A stretch of DNA of 40,008 nt. Source: Acholeplasmatales bacterium DTU056 (GTDB lineage Bacteria; Bacillota_I; Bacilli_A; ML615J-28; CAG-698). Shown in pieces: positions 9,541-18,097 of the stretch. Below the pieces are notes generated by a model, which made no database searches, was not told where the DNA came from, and saw only the letters and a program-made list of their open reading frames with translations. The position numbers and the translations under genes are program-made. Every line of letters begins with the position of its first letter. The first letter of the stretch is position 1. The DNA lies in contig LFRX01000031.1 of assembly GCA_001512985.1 (NCBI GenBank), positions 13,888 to 53,895 on the forward strand. Reading direction: 5' to 3'.

Positions 9541-10104
9541 CTATTGTTGGTTGATTATTTTCTTTAATTCCTGGTTTAACCGACATAGTGGTAGACCAAC
9601 GACCGTATAATAATCGCCATTAATACGAGAGATGTATTTACTGAAGATGCCTTGAATTGCATACCCTCCCGCTTTATCATATGGTTCAGGTGTATTAATG
9701 TAGCCTTGAATTTCTTCTTCAGTCATTTGAATAACTTCTACTTCAGTACTTTCAGTAATTATTTTGTAATTATTTTGATATACAATGCTTACCGACGTAA
9801 CGACTAAATGCGTTCTACCTGATAATAAAGAAATCATTTTGTATGCTTCTTCTTTATTATGTGGTTTACCTAAAATTTTATTTTCACAAACAACAATAGT
9901 ATCAGCACAAATAACTATATCGTTTGGAAAGTCGTTTTTTGCAAATTGTGCCTTTTTTAATACTGTCTTTTCTACAAAATCCACATAGGAATCATATGAA
10001 TCAATAGTTTCATCAACATTAATATTGTATGTAATAAAATCATATCCTAATTTGCTTAATAACTCTTTTCTTCGTGGTGATTTTGATGCAAGAATTATTC
10101 TCAT
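9541..10104 (-). CDS. maf: Maf nucleotide pyrophosphatase
   Basis: Maf hydrolyses dTTP, UTP or modified nucleotides to monophosphates and in Bacillus affects septum formation. The 187-residue product starts RIILASKSPRRKELL, the family's N-terminal motif, and has the catalytic CADTIV block near residue 68 and KAGGYAIQG near the C-terminus. I chose the ATG at 10104 because it stands 8 nt after GAAAGGA and begins the conserved motif. The frame is open 21 codons further, but those would start upstream of the promoter's transcription start. It is a single-gene unit with its own consensus promoter. Confidence 0.93.
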   Translation of the reverse strand: MRIILASKSPRRKELLSKLGYDFITYNINVDETIDSYDSYVDFVEKTVLKKAQFAKNDFPNDIVICADTIVVCENKILGKPHNKEEAYKMISLLSGRTHLVVTSVSIVYQNNYKIITESTEVEVIQMTEEEIQGYINTPEPYDKAGGYAIQGIFSKYISRINGDYYTVVGLPLCRLNQELKKIINQQ

Positions 10105-10138
10105 AGTAAAATCCTTTCTATCCTTTCCCATATGTTTC

Positions 10139-10167
10139 ATTATAAAAAAACTCTTATTCTTTGTCAA
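10139..10167 (-). promoter_or_regulatory. Perfect consensus sigma-A promoter for maf
   Basis: On the minus strand TTGACA (10167-10162) and TATAAT (10144-10139) are exactly 17 nt apart, both boxes matching the consensus. It places the transcript start near 10132, which rules out the upstream in-frame ATGs of maf. Confidence 0.85.
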
Positions 10168-10175
10168 TGATGAAA

Positions 10176-10211
10176 ATAAAAAAGGATTATATTGTATCTA
10201 AATATAATCCT
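10176..10211 (-). terminator. Terminator of the GH4-kinase operon
   Basis: On the minus strand AGGATTATAT pairs with ATATAATCCT around a 9-nt loop, followed by TTTTTTATTTT. It begins inside the stop codon of the kinase gene. Confidence 0.8.
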
Positions 10212-11217
10212 AATTTTTATTTAATTCATTTGCAACAGTATTTATAATAACTTGTCTTGATTCTAAGGATGGAAATTTACCTGTTGCTAATTCTAATGCC
10301 CAAATAATGGCTCCAGTTGCAGGGGGGACTTCTAATACTTTAATAACACATTTTTTATTGGTATATAAATTTATCAAACGATTAAATTCTTGAATTAAAA
10401 TCGGACAACTTCCCTTAACCCATACACTACCGACTAGAACAACTTCAACTTCGCTATCAAAATCTAAATTGACTACACATCCCCCGGCGCTTCTTGCTAG
10501 TTGTTCGGCGGTGGATTTTAAAATTTCAATTGCAACTTCATCACCTTTATTCGCTTCTTCGAATAACGCAATTGTTAAATCAGTGTAGTTTTTCTTCCGA
10601 GTTAAATATTGAGTAGATATTGCTTCCATTAAGTAATATTTATCGGTTATTCCTAAAAAGTCCATAACAATTTTGTATAAACTTGTTGGTTTACCAAACC
10701 GATATGCATAGTCAAAAGCTGCTCGAACAACTTGTCGTGATAAATGGTATCCACCAGCTTCATCACCAGTTATTTGTCCGATTCCCCCTACTTGTAAGGT
10801 GTTGCCTTTTGGATCAATTCCGCCACTTGAAGTTCCAGTGCCATTAACTGAGCAAACGCCATATCCATAAGTAGTTCCAGCTTTAATTCCTAAAAATGAA
10901 TCATTAACAACGATAAAATTTTTAAATCCTATTTTACGAACTACATCTTCTAAATTCTGCTTCTGAATGGGAATGTCTACTCCGGCCAGCCCAAACACCG
11001 CCGTTTCTACATCATCTACAGTAATGTTATTTCGGTTAAATAATTCCTGAAAAACTTCATTCATTACTCTAAATGAGCCATCATATGAATCTGGTAATGC
11101 TTCATGCGAACATGTTCCCCCACGATAATGGTCAATAAAATTGGCATCAGTATCAAAAAGAAAATAATCAGTTTTGGTGTTTCCACCATCAACACCAATA
11201 ATGTATCGCTTCTTCAT
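10210..11217 (-). CDS. BadF/BadG-type sugar kinase (N-acetylglucosamine kinase-like)
   Basis: The protein (335 residues) has the ASKHA fold of the BadF/BadG/BcrA/BcrD family, which includes N-acetylglucosamine kinases. The phosphate-1 motif GVDGGNTKTDYFLFD is at residues 8-22, phosphate-2 as VNGTGTSSGGID is near 125-136, and GDEAGGYHLSR, typical of the sugar-kinase branch, follows. Its ATG overlaps the stop of the GH4 gene (TAATG), so the two enzymes are made together. The likely job is to phosphorylate the amino sugar or sugar released by the glycosidase, but the exact substrate is inference. No transporter or PTS gene is in the operon. Confidence 0.85.
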   Translation of the reverse strand: MKKRYIIGVDGGNTKTDYFLFDTDANFIDHYRGGTCSHEALPDSYDGSFRVMNEVFQELFNRNNITVDDVETAVFGLAGVDIPIQKQNLEDVVRKIGFKNFIVVNDSFLGIKAGTTYGYGVCSVNGTGTSSGGIDPKGNTLQVGGIGQITGDEAGGYHLSRQVVRAAFDYAYRFGKPTSLYKIVMDFLGITDKYYLMEAISTQYLTRKKNYTDLTIALFEEANKGDEVAIEILKSTAEQLARSAGGCVVNLDFDSEVEVVLVGSVWVKGSCPILIQEFNRLINLYTNKKCVIKVLEVPPATGAIIWALELATGKFPSLESRQVIINTVANELNKN

Positions 11218-12515
11218 TACTTATCCTCTTTAAAAAATTGTGGTAAGTATTGTTTATGGGCTTCTTTTAATTCTAAATAGCATGGATATGCTTTTTTGTA
11301 ATCTAATACTAGTGGGTTGATTAACAATGCTCGCATAGCTTCATCATCATCGCCAGTTATAGCAGCTTGAACAGCATGACGCTCATATGCCTTCATTAGT
11401 AACATATATTCTTTGATATGTTCATTTTTAAAATTAGCTTTAATTGGTGTTGCTCCATCTTTGCCAATAATTGCACTAATTTCAACTACATCATCATCGC
11501 GCATAAAATCAATTGCGCCTTGGTTTAAAATGTTAACAACTTGAATATCTCGTTTATCATTATAAATTGAGTCTACTAAGTTAATTGCAGCTTCAGAATA
11601 ACGCGCTCCCCCGCGTTTACTTAATAATGCCGGTTTAGTATGTAATTTACTATCTTCATAAATTTTTAAAAGTTCTTCTTCAATTTCTAAACATACTTCG
11701 CCACGACTTTTTTCTTGTTTTAAAGCATGTTCTAATTTAGCATCTCGATAATAATAATACTCTAAATATGATGATGGAATAGCCCCAACAGTTTTAATTA
11801 ATTCTGGAGTAAAACCACTTGCTGGGATATTTTTCATAGCTTCACTGTTAATTCCTTGTTCAATAGCTTCCTGTAAATAGTCTTTGCCATTATGCTTAAT
11901 AGAAGTAATCCATGTTAAATGGTTTAAGCCAACATATTCTACTTCAGCATTCTCTAATCCTAGTTTTTGTTTTACACTTGAAATCATATTAATCGGAACA
12001 TTACATAATCCCATTGTTTTAATTTTAGTATGAGTAAGTAAGGCTTGAGCAATCATTCCTGATGGATTAGAGAAGTTAATTAACCATGCATCAGGACATA
12101 ATTTTTCCATTCTTTTAGCGATATCTATCATAACAGGAATAGTGCGCATTCCTTTAAAAAAGCCACCTATTCCATTTGTTTCTTGCCCAATTAGACCATA
12201 TTTTAATGGGATTTTTTCATCTAAAATACGAGCAGGTAATTTCCCTACACGAATTTGAACTAATACAAAATCTGCATTAATTAACGAACCATCTAAGTCA
12301 TCAGTCATTACTACATTAACATCCATATCGGCTGCTTCAATCATTCGCTTTGCAAGACCACCTACAATATTTAATTTTCGTTCATCTATATCCATTAGAT
12401 ATAATTCTTTAACAGGCAGTGAATCTCTTTTATTAATTAACCCTTCAATTAACTCTGGAGTATAGGTACTTCCTGCTCCTATAATAGCAATTTTTAATCC
12501 TTTTTTATTAGACAT
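11217..12515 (-). CDS. Glycoside hydrolase family 4 (6-phospho-glycosidase)
   Basis: GH4 enzymes cleave phosphorylated disaccharides by an unusual NAD+- and Mn2+-dependent redox mechanism. In this 432-residue protein the NAD-binding motif IIGAGSTYTPELIEG lies at residues 11-25, NFSNPSGM at about 147-154, and the metal ligands Cys171 (MGLCNVP) and His199 (LNHLTW) are in the expected places. The sequence looks more like the 6-phospho-beta-glucosidase/ChbF branch than the alpha-glucosidase branch, but this is uncertain. It is the first gene of an operon with a BadF-type kinase and has a clear promoter with two direct repeats. The ribosome site AAGGAG is about 11 nt before the ATG. Confidence 0.93.
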   Translation of the reverse strand: MSNKKGLKIAIIGAGSTYTPELIEGLINKRDSLPVKELYLMDIDERKLNIVGGLAKRMIEAADMDVNVVMTDDLDGSLINADFVLVQIRVGKLPARILDEKIPLKYGLIGQETNGIGGFFKGMRTIPVMIDIAKRMEKLCPDAWLINFSNPSGMIAQALLTHTKIKTMGLCNVPINMISSVKQKLGLENAEVEYVGLNHLTWITSIKHNGKDYLQEAIEQGINSEAMKNIPASGFTPELIKTVGAIPSSYLEYYYYRDAKLEHALKQEKSRGEVCLEIEEELLKIYEDSKLHTKPALLSKRGGARYSEAAINLVDSIYNDKRDIQVVNILNQGAIDFMRDDDVVEISAIIGKDGATPIKANFKNEHIKEYMLLMKAYERHAVQAAITGDDDEAMRALLINPLVLDYKKAYPCYLELKEAHKQYLPQFFKEDK

Positions 12516-12540
12516 TTATATCTCAACTCCTTACTTAACT

Positions 12541-12586
12541 ATTATATCTCTAATCGACTATTTATTCAAGTAAATAACGACTATTT
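12541..12586 (-). promoter_or_regulatory. Promoter with tandem direct-repeat operator for the GH4-kinase operon
   Basis: On the minus strand TTGAAT (12569-12564) and TATAAT (12546-12541) are 17 nt apart. CGACTATTT (plus-strand reading) occurs twice, at 12555-12563 between the boxes and at 12578-12586 just upstream of the -35. Flanking bases are also partly shared, as expected of a regulator bound side by side. The regulator is not in the window. Confidence 0.6.
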
Positions 12587-12593
12587 GCTTTAA

Positions 12594-12623
12594 CAAAAAA
12601 AGAGTAGACAGTTTGTCTACTCT
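12594..12623 (-). terminator. Terminator of the tilS-hpt-ftsH-rqcP operon
   Basis: On the minus strand AGAGTAGACA pairs with TGTCTACTCT around a 3-nt loop, followed by TTTTTTTG. The rqcP stop codon lies within the left arm. Confidence 0.85.
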
Positions 12624-12871
12624 TCATTAACTGAAATTATCTCATACATTGATTCAGCATCTTGTTTTTTAGTTGATAGATTAAGGGCCAATACCTTAAC
12701 AACGACAGTTTTATTATAAAAACATATTTCAACAATATCTCCAACTTTAAGCATAGTACTTGGTTTGGCGACTTTGCCATTGACTAAAATTTTTTGATCT
12801 AAGGTTACTTCTTTAGCAACCGTGCGGCGCTTAATAATTCGTGAAACCTTTAGAAATTTATCTAATCTCAT
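12617..12871 (-). CDS. rqcP: RqcP/YabO S4-domain RNA-binding protein
   Basis: The protein is 84 residues, nearly all one S4 RNA-binding domain: [21 protein letters not shown] at the start, then [22 protein letters not shown]. RqcP (YabO, Hsp15-like) works with RqcH on stalled 50S subunits to add alanine tails to unfinished chains. Its ATG overlaps the ftsH stop (TAATG). In Bacillus the gene sits next to yabP and yabQ, which here are 12 kb away. A generic S4 protein is the alternative, but length and context favour RqcP. Confidence 0.9.
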   Translation of the reverse strand: MRLDKFLKVSRIIKRRTVAKEVTLDQKILVNGKVAKPSTMLKVGDIVEICFYNKTVVVKVLALNLSTKKQDAESMYEIISVNEE

Positions 12872-14946
12872 TATTCTTCGCTATTTTCGTTGTTAATGGT
12901 TGGCTCTTCAATCGATTGTTCATCTAGCTTTGGTTGTTCGTTTTGTGCTTCTTTATTTGCTTGTTCCTCAGCGCGACGTTTTGCTTCTTCCATAGCCGCT
13001 AGTTGTTTCCGGTAAATTTCTTGTAACTCTTCTTCTTTTTCACGAGCTATTCTTTCAGCTTCCATTTTGGCTTTTTTCTTTTCCCACCAACCTAATTTAC
13101 CAGTCTCAACTAACTCATAAATATCTTCTTTATTAAGTGTTTCAATTTCCATTAAATGCTCAGCAATCAGCTCAAGTAAGTTTTTATTTTCAGATAGAAC
13201 TCTTTTAGCGCGATCATAACATTCCATAATAATATCCCGAACTTCGCGGTCAATTTCTAATGCCACTTGATCAGAGAAGTTTTTATCAGTCATATAGTCG
13301 CGCCCTAAAAAGACACTAGATGTATTGCGCTCATATTGAATTGGTCCTAACTTACTCATACCATATTCAGTAACCATTGCGCGAGCGATTGCAGTGGCTT
13401 TTTGAAAGTCATTATGACCACCAGTCGTAATTTCATTTGTCATTAGTTCCTCAGCAACCCTTCCGCCAAGTAAACCAGTAATCATATCAAGTAATCCTTG
13501 TTTAGTTTGCAAGAAGGTCTCTTCTTCTGGAGTCATTAATGAATATCCACCAGCTTGACCACGAGGAACAATTGTTACTTTTTGCACAACATCGGCATTA
13601 TCCAACTTAATTCCTAATACAGCATGTCCAGCTTCATGAAACGCTACTAAACGTTTTTCTTTATCAGTATATTTACGACTACGTTTAGCTGGTCCCATTA
13701 AAACACGGTCAATTGCCTCGTCAATATCATATATTTTAATTTCTCGTCGATTTTCTCGAGCAGCTAGTAATGCCGCTTCATTAAGTAAGTTCTCTAAGTC
13801 GGCTCCACTAAATCCTGGAGTACGTCTAGCAATATCTTCAAAATTAACTTTTGGTGATATTTTTTTATTTCGAGCATGTACTTTTAATATTTCAGTTCGA
13901 CCACGAACATCAGGATTATGCATAGTAATTTGACGGTCAAATCGTCCTGGTCGTAATAACGCTGGGTCTAAAACATCAGGACGGTTAGTAGCTGCCATAA
14001 TAATGACACCAGAGTTTTCACTGAATCCATCCATTTCAACTAGTAATTGGTTTAGAGTTTGTTCACGTTCATCATGACCGCCACCTAAACCAGCACCACG
14101 TTGACGTCCTACCGCATCGATCTCATCAATGAAAATAATACATGGAGCATTTTGTTTAGCAATTCTAAACATATCGCGGACACGGCTAGCTCCTACCCCA
14201 ACAAACATTTCCACGAAATCCGAACCAGAAATTGAATAGAATGGAACACCTGCTTCCCCAGCTACTGCTCGTGCAATTAATGTTTTTCCTGTTCCTGGAG
14301 GCCCAACTAATAAAACTCCTTTTGGAATTCGGGCTCCAATTTCTAAATATTTGCGTGGGTTTTTTAAGAAATCAATAATTTCTTGTAATTCTTCTTTTTC
14401 TTCATCAGCACCAGCCACATCTTTAAATGTTGTAGTTGGACGACGAGCAAGTCGAGCACGGCTTTTACCAAAGTCAAATGCACGATTGCCACCGGCTGCA
14501 GAGGATGATTTAACAAAGAAGATGATTAATCCACCTAGTAATAAAACTGGAACAACAATGCTAATTATAAAGCCCCACCAGTCAAACTGTCGGAGAGGTT
14601 TAGTCACAAAAGTAAAATTATATACTTTGCTTAAACTATAAACTTCTTTGTATAATTCATCATGTCCATATAATTCAAAATTAATTTTTTCATTGTCACT
14701 AATAAATACCCCTGTAAAGTGCCATAATGAGATATTATCTCCACCAACAGGAGTGGCGGTTACTTCTTGAACTTGTTGTTGTGTAATTAACTTTAAAAAT
14801 TCATCTTGTTTTAATGTAACTGGTTTATTAGTATTTCTTGTGATAAAAATAAACATCCCAATTAGCATTACAAACAAGATAATTATAAATCCTATATCTG
14901 CCTTGCGCATACGTTTCGGTCTTAGCGGTTGTGGTCCTTGCGCCAT
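12871..14946 (-). CDS. ftsH: ATP-dependent zinc metalloprotease FtsH
   Basis: FtsH is a membrane-bound hexameric AAA+ protease that degrades misassembled membrane proteins and regulators. The 691-residue protein has two membrane helices (about 18-36 and 126-147) flanking an extracytoplasmic domain, Walker A GPPGTGKT at 215-222, Walker [12 protein letters not shown], the second region of homology RPGRFDRQI, and the zinc site HEAGH at 437-441. The C-terminal tail (about 625-691) is a highly charged Glu/Lys/Gln coiled region ending in an acidic stretch. The ribosome site is AAGGAGG. It lies between hpt and rqcP, overlapping the latter by one base. Confidence 0.98.
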   Translation of the reverse strand: MAQGPQPLRPKRMRKADIGFIIILFVMLIGMFIFITRNTNKPVTLKQDEFLKLITQQQVQEVTATPVGGDNISLWHFTGVFISDNEKINFELYGHDELYKEVYSLSKVYNFTFVTKPLRQFDWWGFIISIVVPVLLLGGLIIFFVKSSSAAGGNRAFDFGKSRARLARRPTTTFKDVAGADEEKEELQEIIDFLKNPRKYLEIGARIPKGVLLVGPPGTGKTLIARAVAGEAGVPFYSISGSDFVEMFVGVGASRVRDMFRIAKQNAPCIIFIDEIDAVGRQRGAGLGGGHDEREQTLNQLLVEMDGFSENSGVIIMAATNRPDVLDPALLRPGRFDRQITMHNPDVRGRTEILKVHARNKKISPKVNFEDIARRTPGFSGADLENLLNEAALLAARENRREIKIYDIDEAIDRVLMGPAKRSRKYTDKEKRLVAFHEAGHAVLGIKLDNADVVQKVTIVPRGQAGGYSLMTPEEETFLQTKQGLLDMITGLLGGRVAEELMTNEITTGGHNDFQKATAIARAMVTEYGMSKLGPIQYERNTSSVFLGRDYMTDKNFSDQVALEIDREVRDIIMECYDRAKRVLSENKNLLELIAEHLMEIETLNKEDIYELVETGKLGWWEKKKAKMEAERIAREKEEELQEIYRKQLAAMEEAKRRAEEQANKEAQNEQPKLDEQSIEEPTINNENSEE

Positions 14947-14958
14947 AAATATCCCTCC

Positions 14959-15507
14959 TTATTTTTCATAAACGGATCTTTTCAAAACCCCTATGTACGG
15001 TAGATTACGATATAACTCGTCATAGTCTAGTCCAAACCCTACAACAAATTTTTTCGGGATTGTATGGCCAATATATTTTGGATAAATACCTTCCACTTTT
15101 CGTCCTTCTGGTTTGTCTAGTAATGTAACAATTTCGATACTTGTAGCACCACGTTCTTTAAGTAATTCTAAAACTCCTTGTAAAGTAATACCCGTATCGA
15201 CAATATCATCAACAATTAAAATATGTCTTCCAGTTATATCGCGGCTTAAATCTTTATTGATAATTAATTTACCTGTTGATGTTGTTCCATGATAACTAGA
15301 AACATCCATAAAATCAATCTCTAAGTCCATATCAAGATGCTTCATCAATTCCGCAAAAAACATTACGCAGCCTTTTAACATCCCTACAAGTATTGGACGT
15401 TTTCCATCATAATCATTTTTAATTTGGTTGGCTAATTTTTTTGTTATTTCAACTATTTCATCATATGATAAAATTAATTCTTCGATTGCAGAATGTACTT
15501 TCATCAT
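14959..15507 (-). CDS. hpt: Hypoxanthine phosphoribosyltransferase
   Basis: The enzyme salvages hypoxanthine (and guanine) with PRPP to IMP/GMP. The 182-residue product shows VGMLKGCVMFFAEL near residue 42, the PRPP-binding signature ILIVDDIVDTG at about 96-106, and VVGFGLDYDELYRNLPYIGVL near the C-terminus. The start overlaps the tilS stop (ATGA), and two ATGs in a row follow AGGAG; either may be used. tilS-hpt-ftsH is a widely conserved order in Bacillota, and TilS and HprT interact in Bacillus. Confidence 0.97.
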   Translation of the reverse strand: MMKVHSAIEELILSYDEIVEITKKLANQIKNDYDGKRPILVGMLKGCVMFFAELMKHLDMDLEIDFMDVSSYHGTTSTGKLIINKDLSRDITGRHILIVDDIVDTGITLQGVLELLKERGATSIEIVTLLDKPEGRKVEGIYPKYIGHTIPKKFVVGFGLDYDELYRNLPYIGVLKRSVYEK

Positions 15508-16838
15508 TCATTCTCCTTTAGTGTGATAATTATATCATAATCTTTTAATGCAAGTAAATGTTTACTTTTGGCAATACCTAATACTGCCAAAATATTTTGA
15601 TTCTTATCTTCTAAAACTAAAACTTGTTCTCGTTTTATAATCCCAATTTTTTTATCAGTTAATAAATCACTAACCTTTTTAGTTCCGGTTAGCAATTGGA
15701 TTTTATCTCCTTTTTTTCTAGACCGAATGATAATTGGCAGCATAGACTTATTATACCATAAAGTATTATTTTTTAAAATGTTTTTGTCATTATTTTTTTC
15801 TGAAACGATGACTTTTCGATTCTCATCAATTTCATACTCACCACAAGTTGAAATAACCATATGTACTTTAGGAAATTTTAACTCTGTAAAGTATAAACTT
15901 ATTTTATCATATTCTTTTACAAAAGTTAACTTCCCAGTTACTTTAGAGATAATATTAGGTTTTTTAGAATTAATTAATTTTAAAATTTCATCAATGTTTT
16001 TATGTCCTAATAAGACTTTTTTTGTAATCGCAAATAAAATTTCTTTTTGAAGAAAGAGACTTTGCTTTAAAAAAGTTTTTTGACTGAAGAAAACTCTTTG
16101 CTCATCAAATTTTACATTATCTTCAATAAACTGTTTAACTATTTTTTTAATTTCTTCATCAGCATTCCTTATCACTTCTGAAAACTTTGCAAATTGCCAA
16201 TGGGCTTCCGGATTTTCCCAAAAAATGCTTGGAATAATTTCGTGTCGAATCCGATTACGAGTATATGTTTTTTCTTTATTAGTTTCATCTTCAAAATAAA
16301 TAATTTCTCGCTCTTTGGCAATTCTAATTAATTCGTCTTTTAATAAAAGCAAAAACGGTCGAACTATTAAGTAATTCGACTGCTGGACAACTGGTTCCAT
16401 CCCTGCATATCCACGCAAATTACTTCCCCGTAATAATCTCATTATTATTGTTTCCATATTATCATTAGCATGATGAGCAAGTAATAAATAATCACCATGA
16501 AATTCATTTATAACTTCCTCAAAAAATTGATAACGAAATTTTCGTGCTTCTTCTTGAAAGTTTCCAGGATGAAGATTATAGTCAAAATAACTTATTCGAA
16601 TATCTATCCCTTTTTTATGACAAAACTCTTTAATAAATTGTTCCTCTTCGATAGATTGTAATCGCATTTGGTGATTAACATGAGCAACAACAATTTTAAA
16701 GTTTATTAATTCGTGTGCTCTAATCAACTCATCTAGTAAGACCATTGAATCAATTCCTGTTGATACTCCAACAACTATAGTTTTGTTTTCTAATGACAAA
16801 TTATTCTCTATAAAAAAATTAATAACTAAATTGCTCAT
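15504..16838 (-). CDS. tilS: tRNA(Ile)-lysidine synthase
   Basis: TilS turns the wobble cytidine of the AUA-reading tRNA-Ile into lysidine using ATP and lysine, an essential step. From the ATG at 16838 (GGTGA 5 nt upstream; the frame is open 4 codons further from a poorer GTG) the product has 444 residues. The N-type ATP-pyrophosphatase P-loop reads VGVSTGIDSMVLL (about residues 23-35), with Thr in place of the second Gly of the common SGGxDS. AHVNHQMR, LAHHANDNMETIIMRLLRGS and YTRNRIRHEIIP follow, all typical. The C-terminal TilS domain with IIIRSRKKGDKIQL is present. Confidence 0.96.
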   Translation of the reverse strand: MSNLVINFFIENNLSLENKTIVVGVSTGIDSMVLLDELIRAHELINFKIVVAHVNHQMRLQSIEEEQFIKEFCHKKGIDIRISYFDYNLHPGNFQEEARKFRYQFFEEVINEFHGDYLLLAHHANDNMETIIMRLLRGSNLRGYAGMEPVVQQSNYLIVRPFLLLLKDELIRIAKEREIIYFEDETNKEKTYTRNRIRHEIIPSIFWENPEAHWQFAKFSEVIRNADEEIKKIVKQFIEDNVKFDEQRVFFSQKTFLKQSLFLQKEILFAITKKVLLGHKNIDEILKLINSKKPNIISKVTGKLTFVKEYDKISLYFTELKFPKVHMVISTCGEYEIDENRKVIVSEKNNDKNILKNNTLWYNKSMLPIIIRSRKKGDKIQLLTGTKKVSDLLTDKKIGIIKREQVLVLEDKNQNILAVLGIAKSKHLLALKDYDIIITLKENE

Positions 16839-16855
16839 ATTTTTCACCAAATTAT

Positions 16856-16884
16856 ATTATAACCTATTTTACACTTTTTCTCAA
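16856..16884 (-). promoter_or_regulatory. Promoter of the tilS-hpt-ftsH-rqcP operon
   Basis: On the minus strand TTGAGA (16884-16879) and TATAAT (16861-16856) are exactly 17 nt apart, 18 nt before the tilS start. Confidence 0.75.
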
Positions 16885-16916
16885 TTAAATAACCTAGAAA
16901 TACTAATCTATTTTAA

Positions 16917-16952
16917 TGAAAAATCGTGCTTTTTCAAAAATTGAAAAAGCAC
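16917..16952 (-). terminator. Terminator after ddl
   Basis: On the minus strand GTGCTTTTTC pairs with GAAAAAGCAC around a 7-nt loop, followed by GATTTTTCATT. It starts 10 nt after the ddl stop. The U-tract is interrupted. Confidence 0.65.
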
Positions 16953-16961
16953 CCATTAAAA

Positions 16962-18095
16962 TTATTTTTTTAAGATTTGACTAATATTTAGAATATTAGT
17001 TTCAAATGAAGTACGTACATTTTCTAATAATTTATCTTTAATTGCATGCTCAATTAAAGTTGTAATTAAATTTTTAAAATCTAGTTTAAAATCATCAAAT
17101 AGGTAAAAAGCTAAAGACCCTGGAATAGTATTGATTTCATTAACATAAAGTTTTTTATCATCAAGACAATACAAAAAGTCGATGCGACTTACCCCTTTAT
17201 TTAATATTAAACGATTAATTTTACTCGTAAGTGTTTTTATTTCATCAACTAATTGTTCATTAATTTCGGCAGGAATAATTCGCAATGGCAAATTATGTTC
17301 TTTCTTAGCATATTTATCTTCATAGGTTAAAAAATCACTACTGGTAACTACTTCCTCAATGTCAGAAATAATTTCTAAACTTTGCGAACTGAAAATTGCA
17401 CAATTAAACTCACGGTAATTAGTTAAGGCCTTTTCGATGACAACCCGTTTATCAAATTCAAAAGCTAAAGATAAAGAGTTTATCAATTCATTTGGAGAAC
17501 TGGCCTTACTTATGCCAATACTTGATCCAAGACGAGCTGGTTTAATAATTACTGGATATCCCAATTTTTCAATTTTATTTAAGCACTCTCTTCGTTGATT
17601 AATCCATTCATCTTTATTAAAATATTCATATGGAATAATAGGAATATTTTCACAAGCCAATAATTTTTTCATAATAATTTTATCTTGGGAAATACTTGCT
17701 GGTAAGATGTCTGATGCTGTATACGGAACACCAAGCAAATTAAAAACTCCCGCTAAGGTTCCATCTTCTACCCCAGCCCCATGGACAACTGCTAAAATAC
17801 AATCAATTGGTTTACGATATTTTCGGGGTAATAAAGGTTTTAGACCGATTAATTTGATTTGATTTTTTTCACTTGATTTTAACAGTACTTCATATTTTTT
17901 AAACTTACTTTTTTGAAATGTTTCTAATTTATCAAAATCTGGACCTACATAAAAAGAATTATTCTTGTCAAGATAAATAGGAATTACATCATATTTTTCA
18001 TAATCAATTGCTTTTAATACTTGCATACACGATAGAATTGATATTTCATGCTCAACAGAGCGTCCCCCAAAAACAACCCCTATCGTTTTTTTCAC
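16962..18095 (-). CDS. ddl: D-alanine--D-alanine ligase
   Basis: Ddl joins two D-alanines for the peptidoglycan stem peptide. The 377-residue ATP-grasp protein has GVVFGGRSVEHEISILSC at residues 6-23, VVHGAGVEDGTLAGVFNLLGVPYT at about 104-127, ATP-binding YPVIIKPARLGSSIGISK, and the metal site VNEINTIPGSL near 317-328. The start is a GTG at 18095. An ATG two bases earlier is out of frame and stops at once, and AGGGGG precedes the GTG at a suitable distance. It follows the MurF-type ligase directly, so the enzymes that make and attach D-Ala-D-Ala are co-expressed. Confidence 0.96.
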   Translation of the reverse strand: MKKTIGVVFGGRSVEHEISILSCMQVLKAIDYEKYDVIPIYLDKNNSFYVGPDFDKLETFQKSKFKKYEVLLKSSEKNQIKLIGLKPLLPRKYRKPIDCILAVVHGAGVEDGTLAGVFNLLGVPYTASDILPASISQDKIIMKKLLACENIPIIPYEYFNKDEWINQRRECLNKIEKLGYPVIIKPARLGSSIGISKASSPNELINSLSLAFEFDKRVVIEKALTNYREFNCAIFSSQSLEIISDIEEVVTSSDFLTYEDKYAKKEHNLPLRIIPAEINEQLVDEIKTLTSKINRLILNKGVSRIDFLYCLDDKKLYVNEINTIPGSLAFYLFDDFKLDFKNLITTLIEHAIKDKLLENVRTSFETNILNISQILKK

Positions 18096-18097
18096 AT

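Noticed and set aside
10105..10167. Upstream start for Maf
   Set aside because: The conserved Maf N-terminus begins at 10104, and the consensus promoter at 10139-10167 puts these codons before or at the transcript start.
12541..12586. CRISPR-like or larger tandem repeat from the two CGACTATTT copies
   Set aside because: There are only two 9-bp copies, and they sit around a promoter, so an operator is the better reading.
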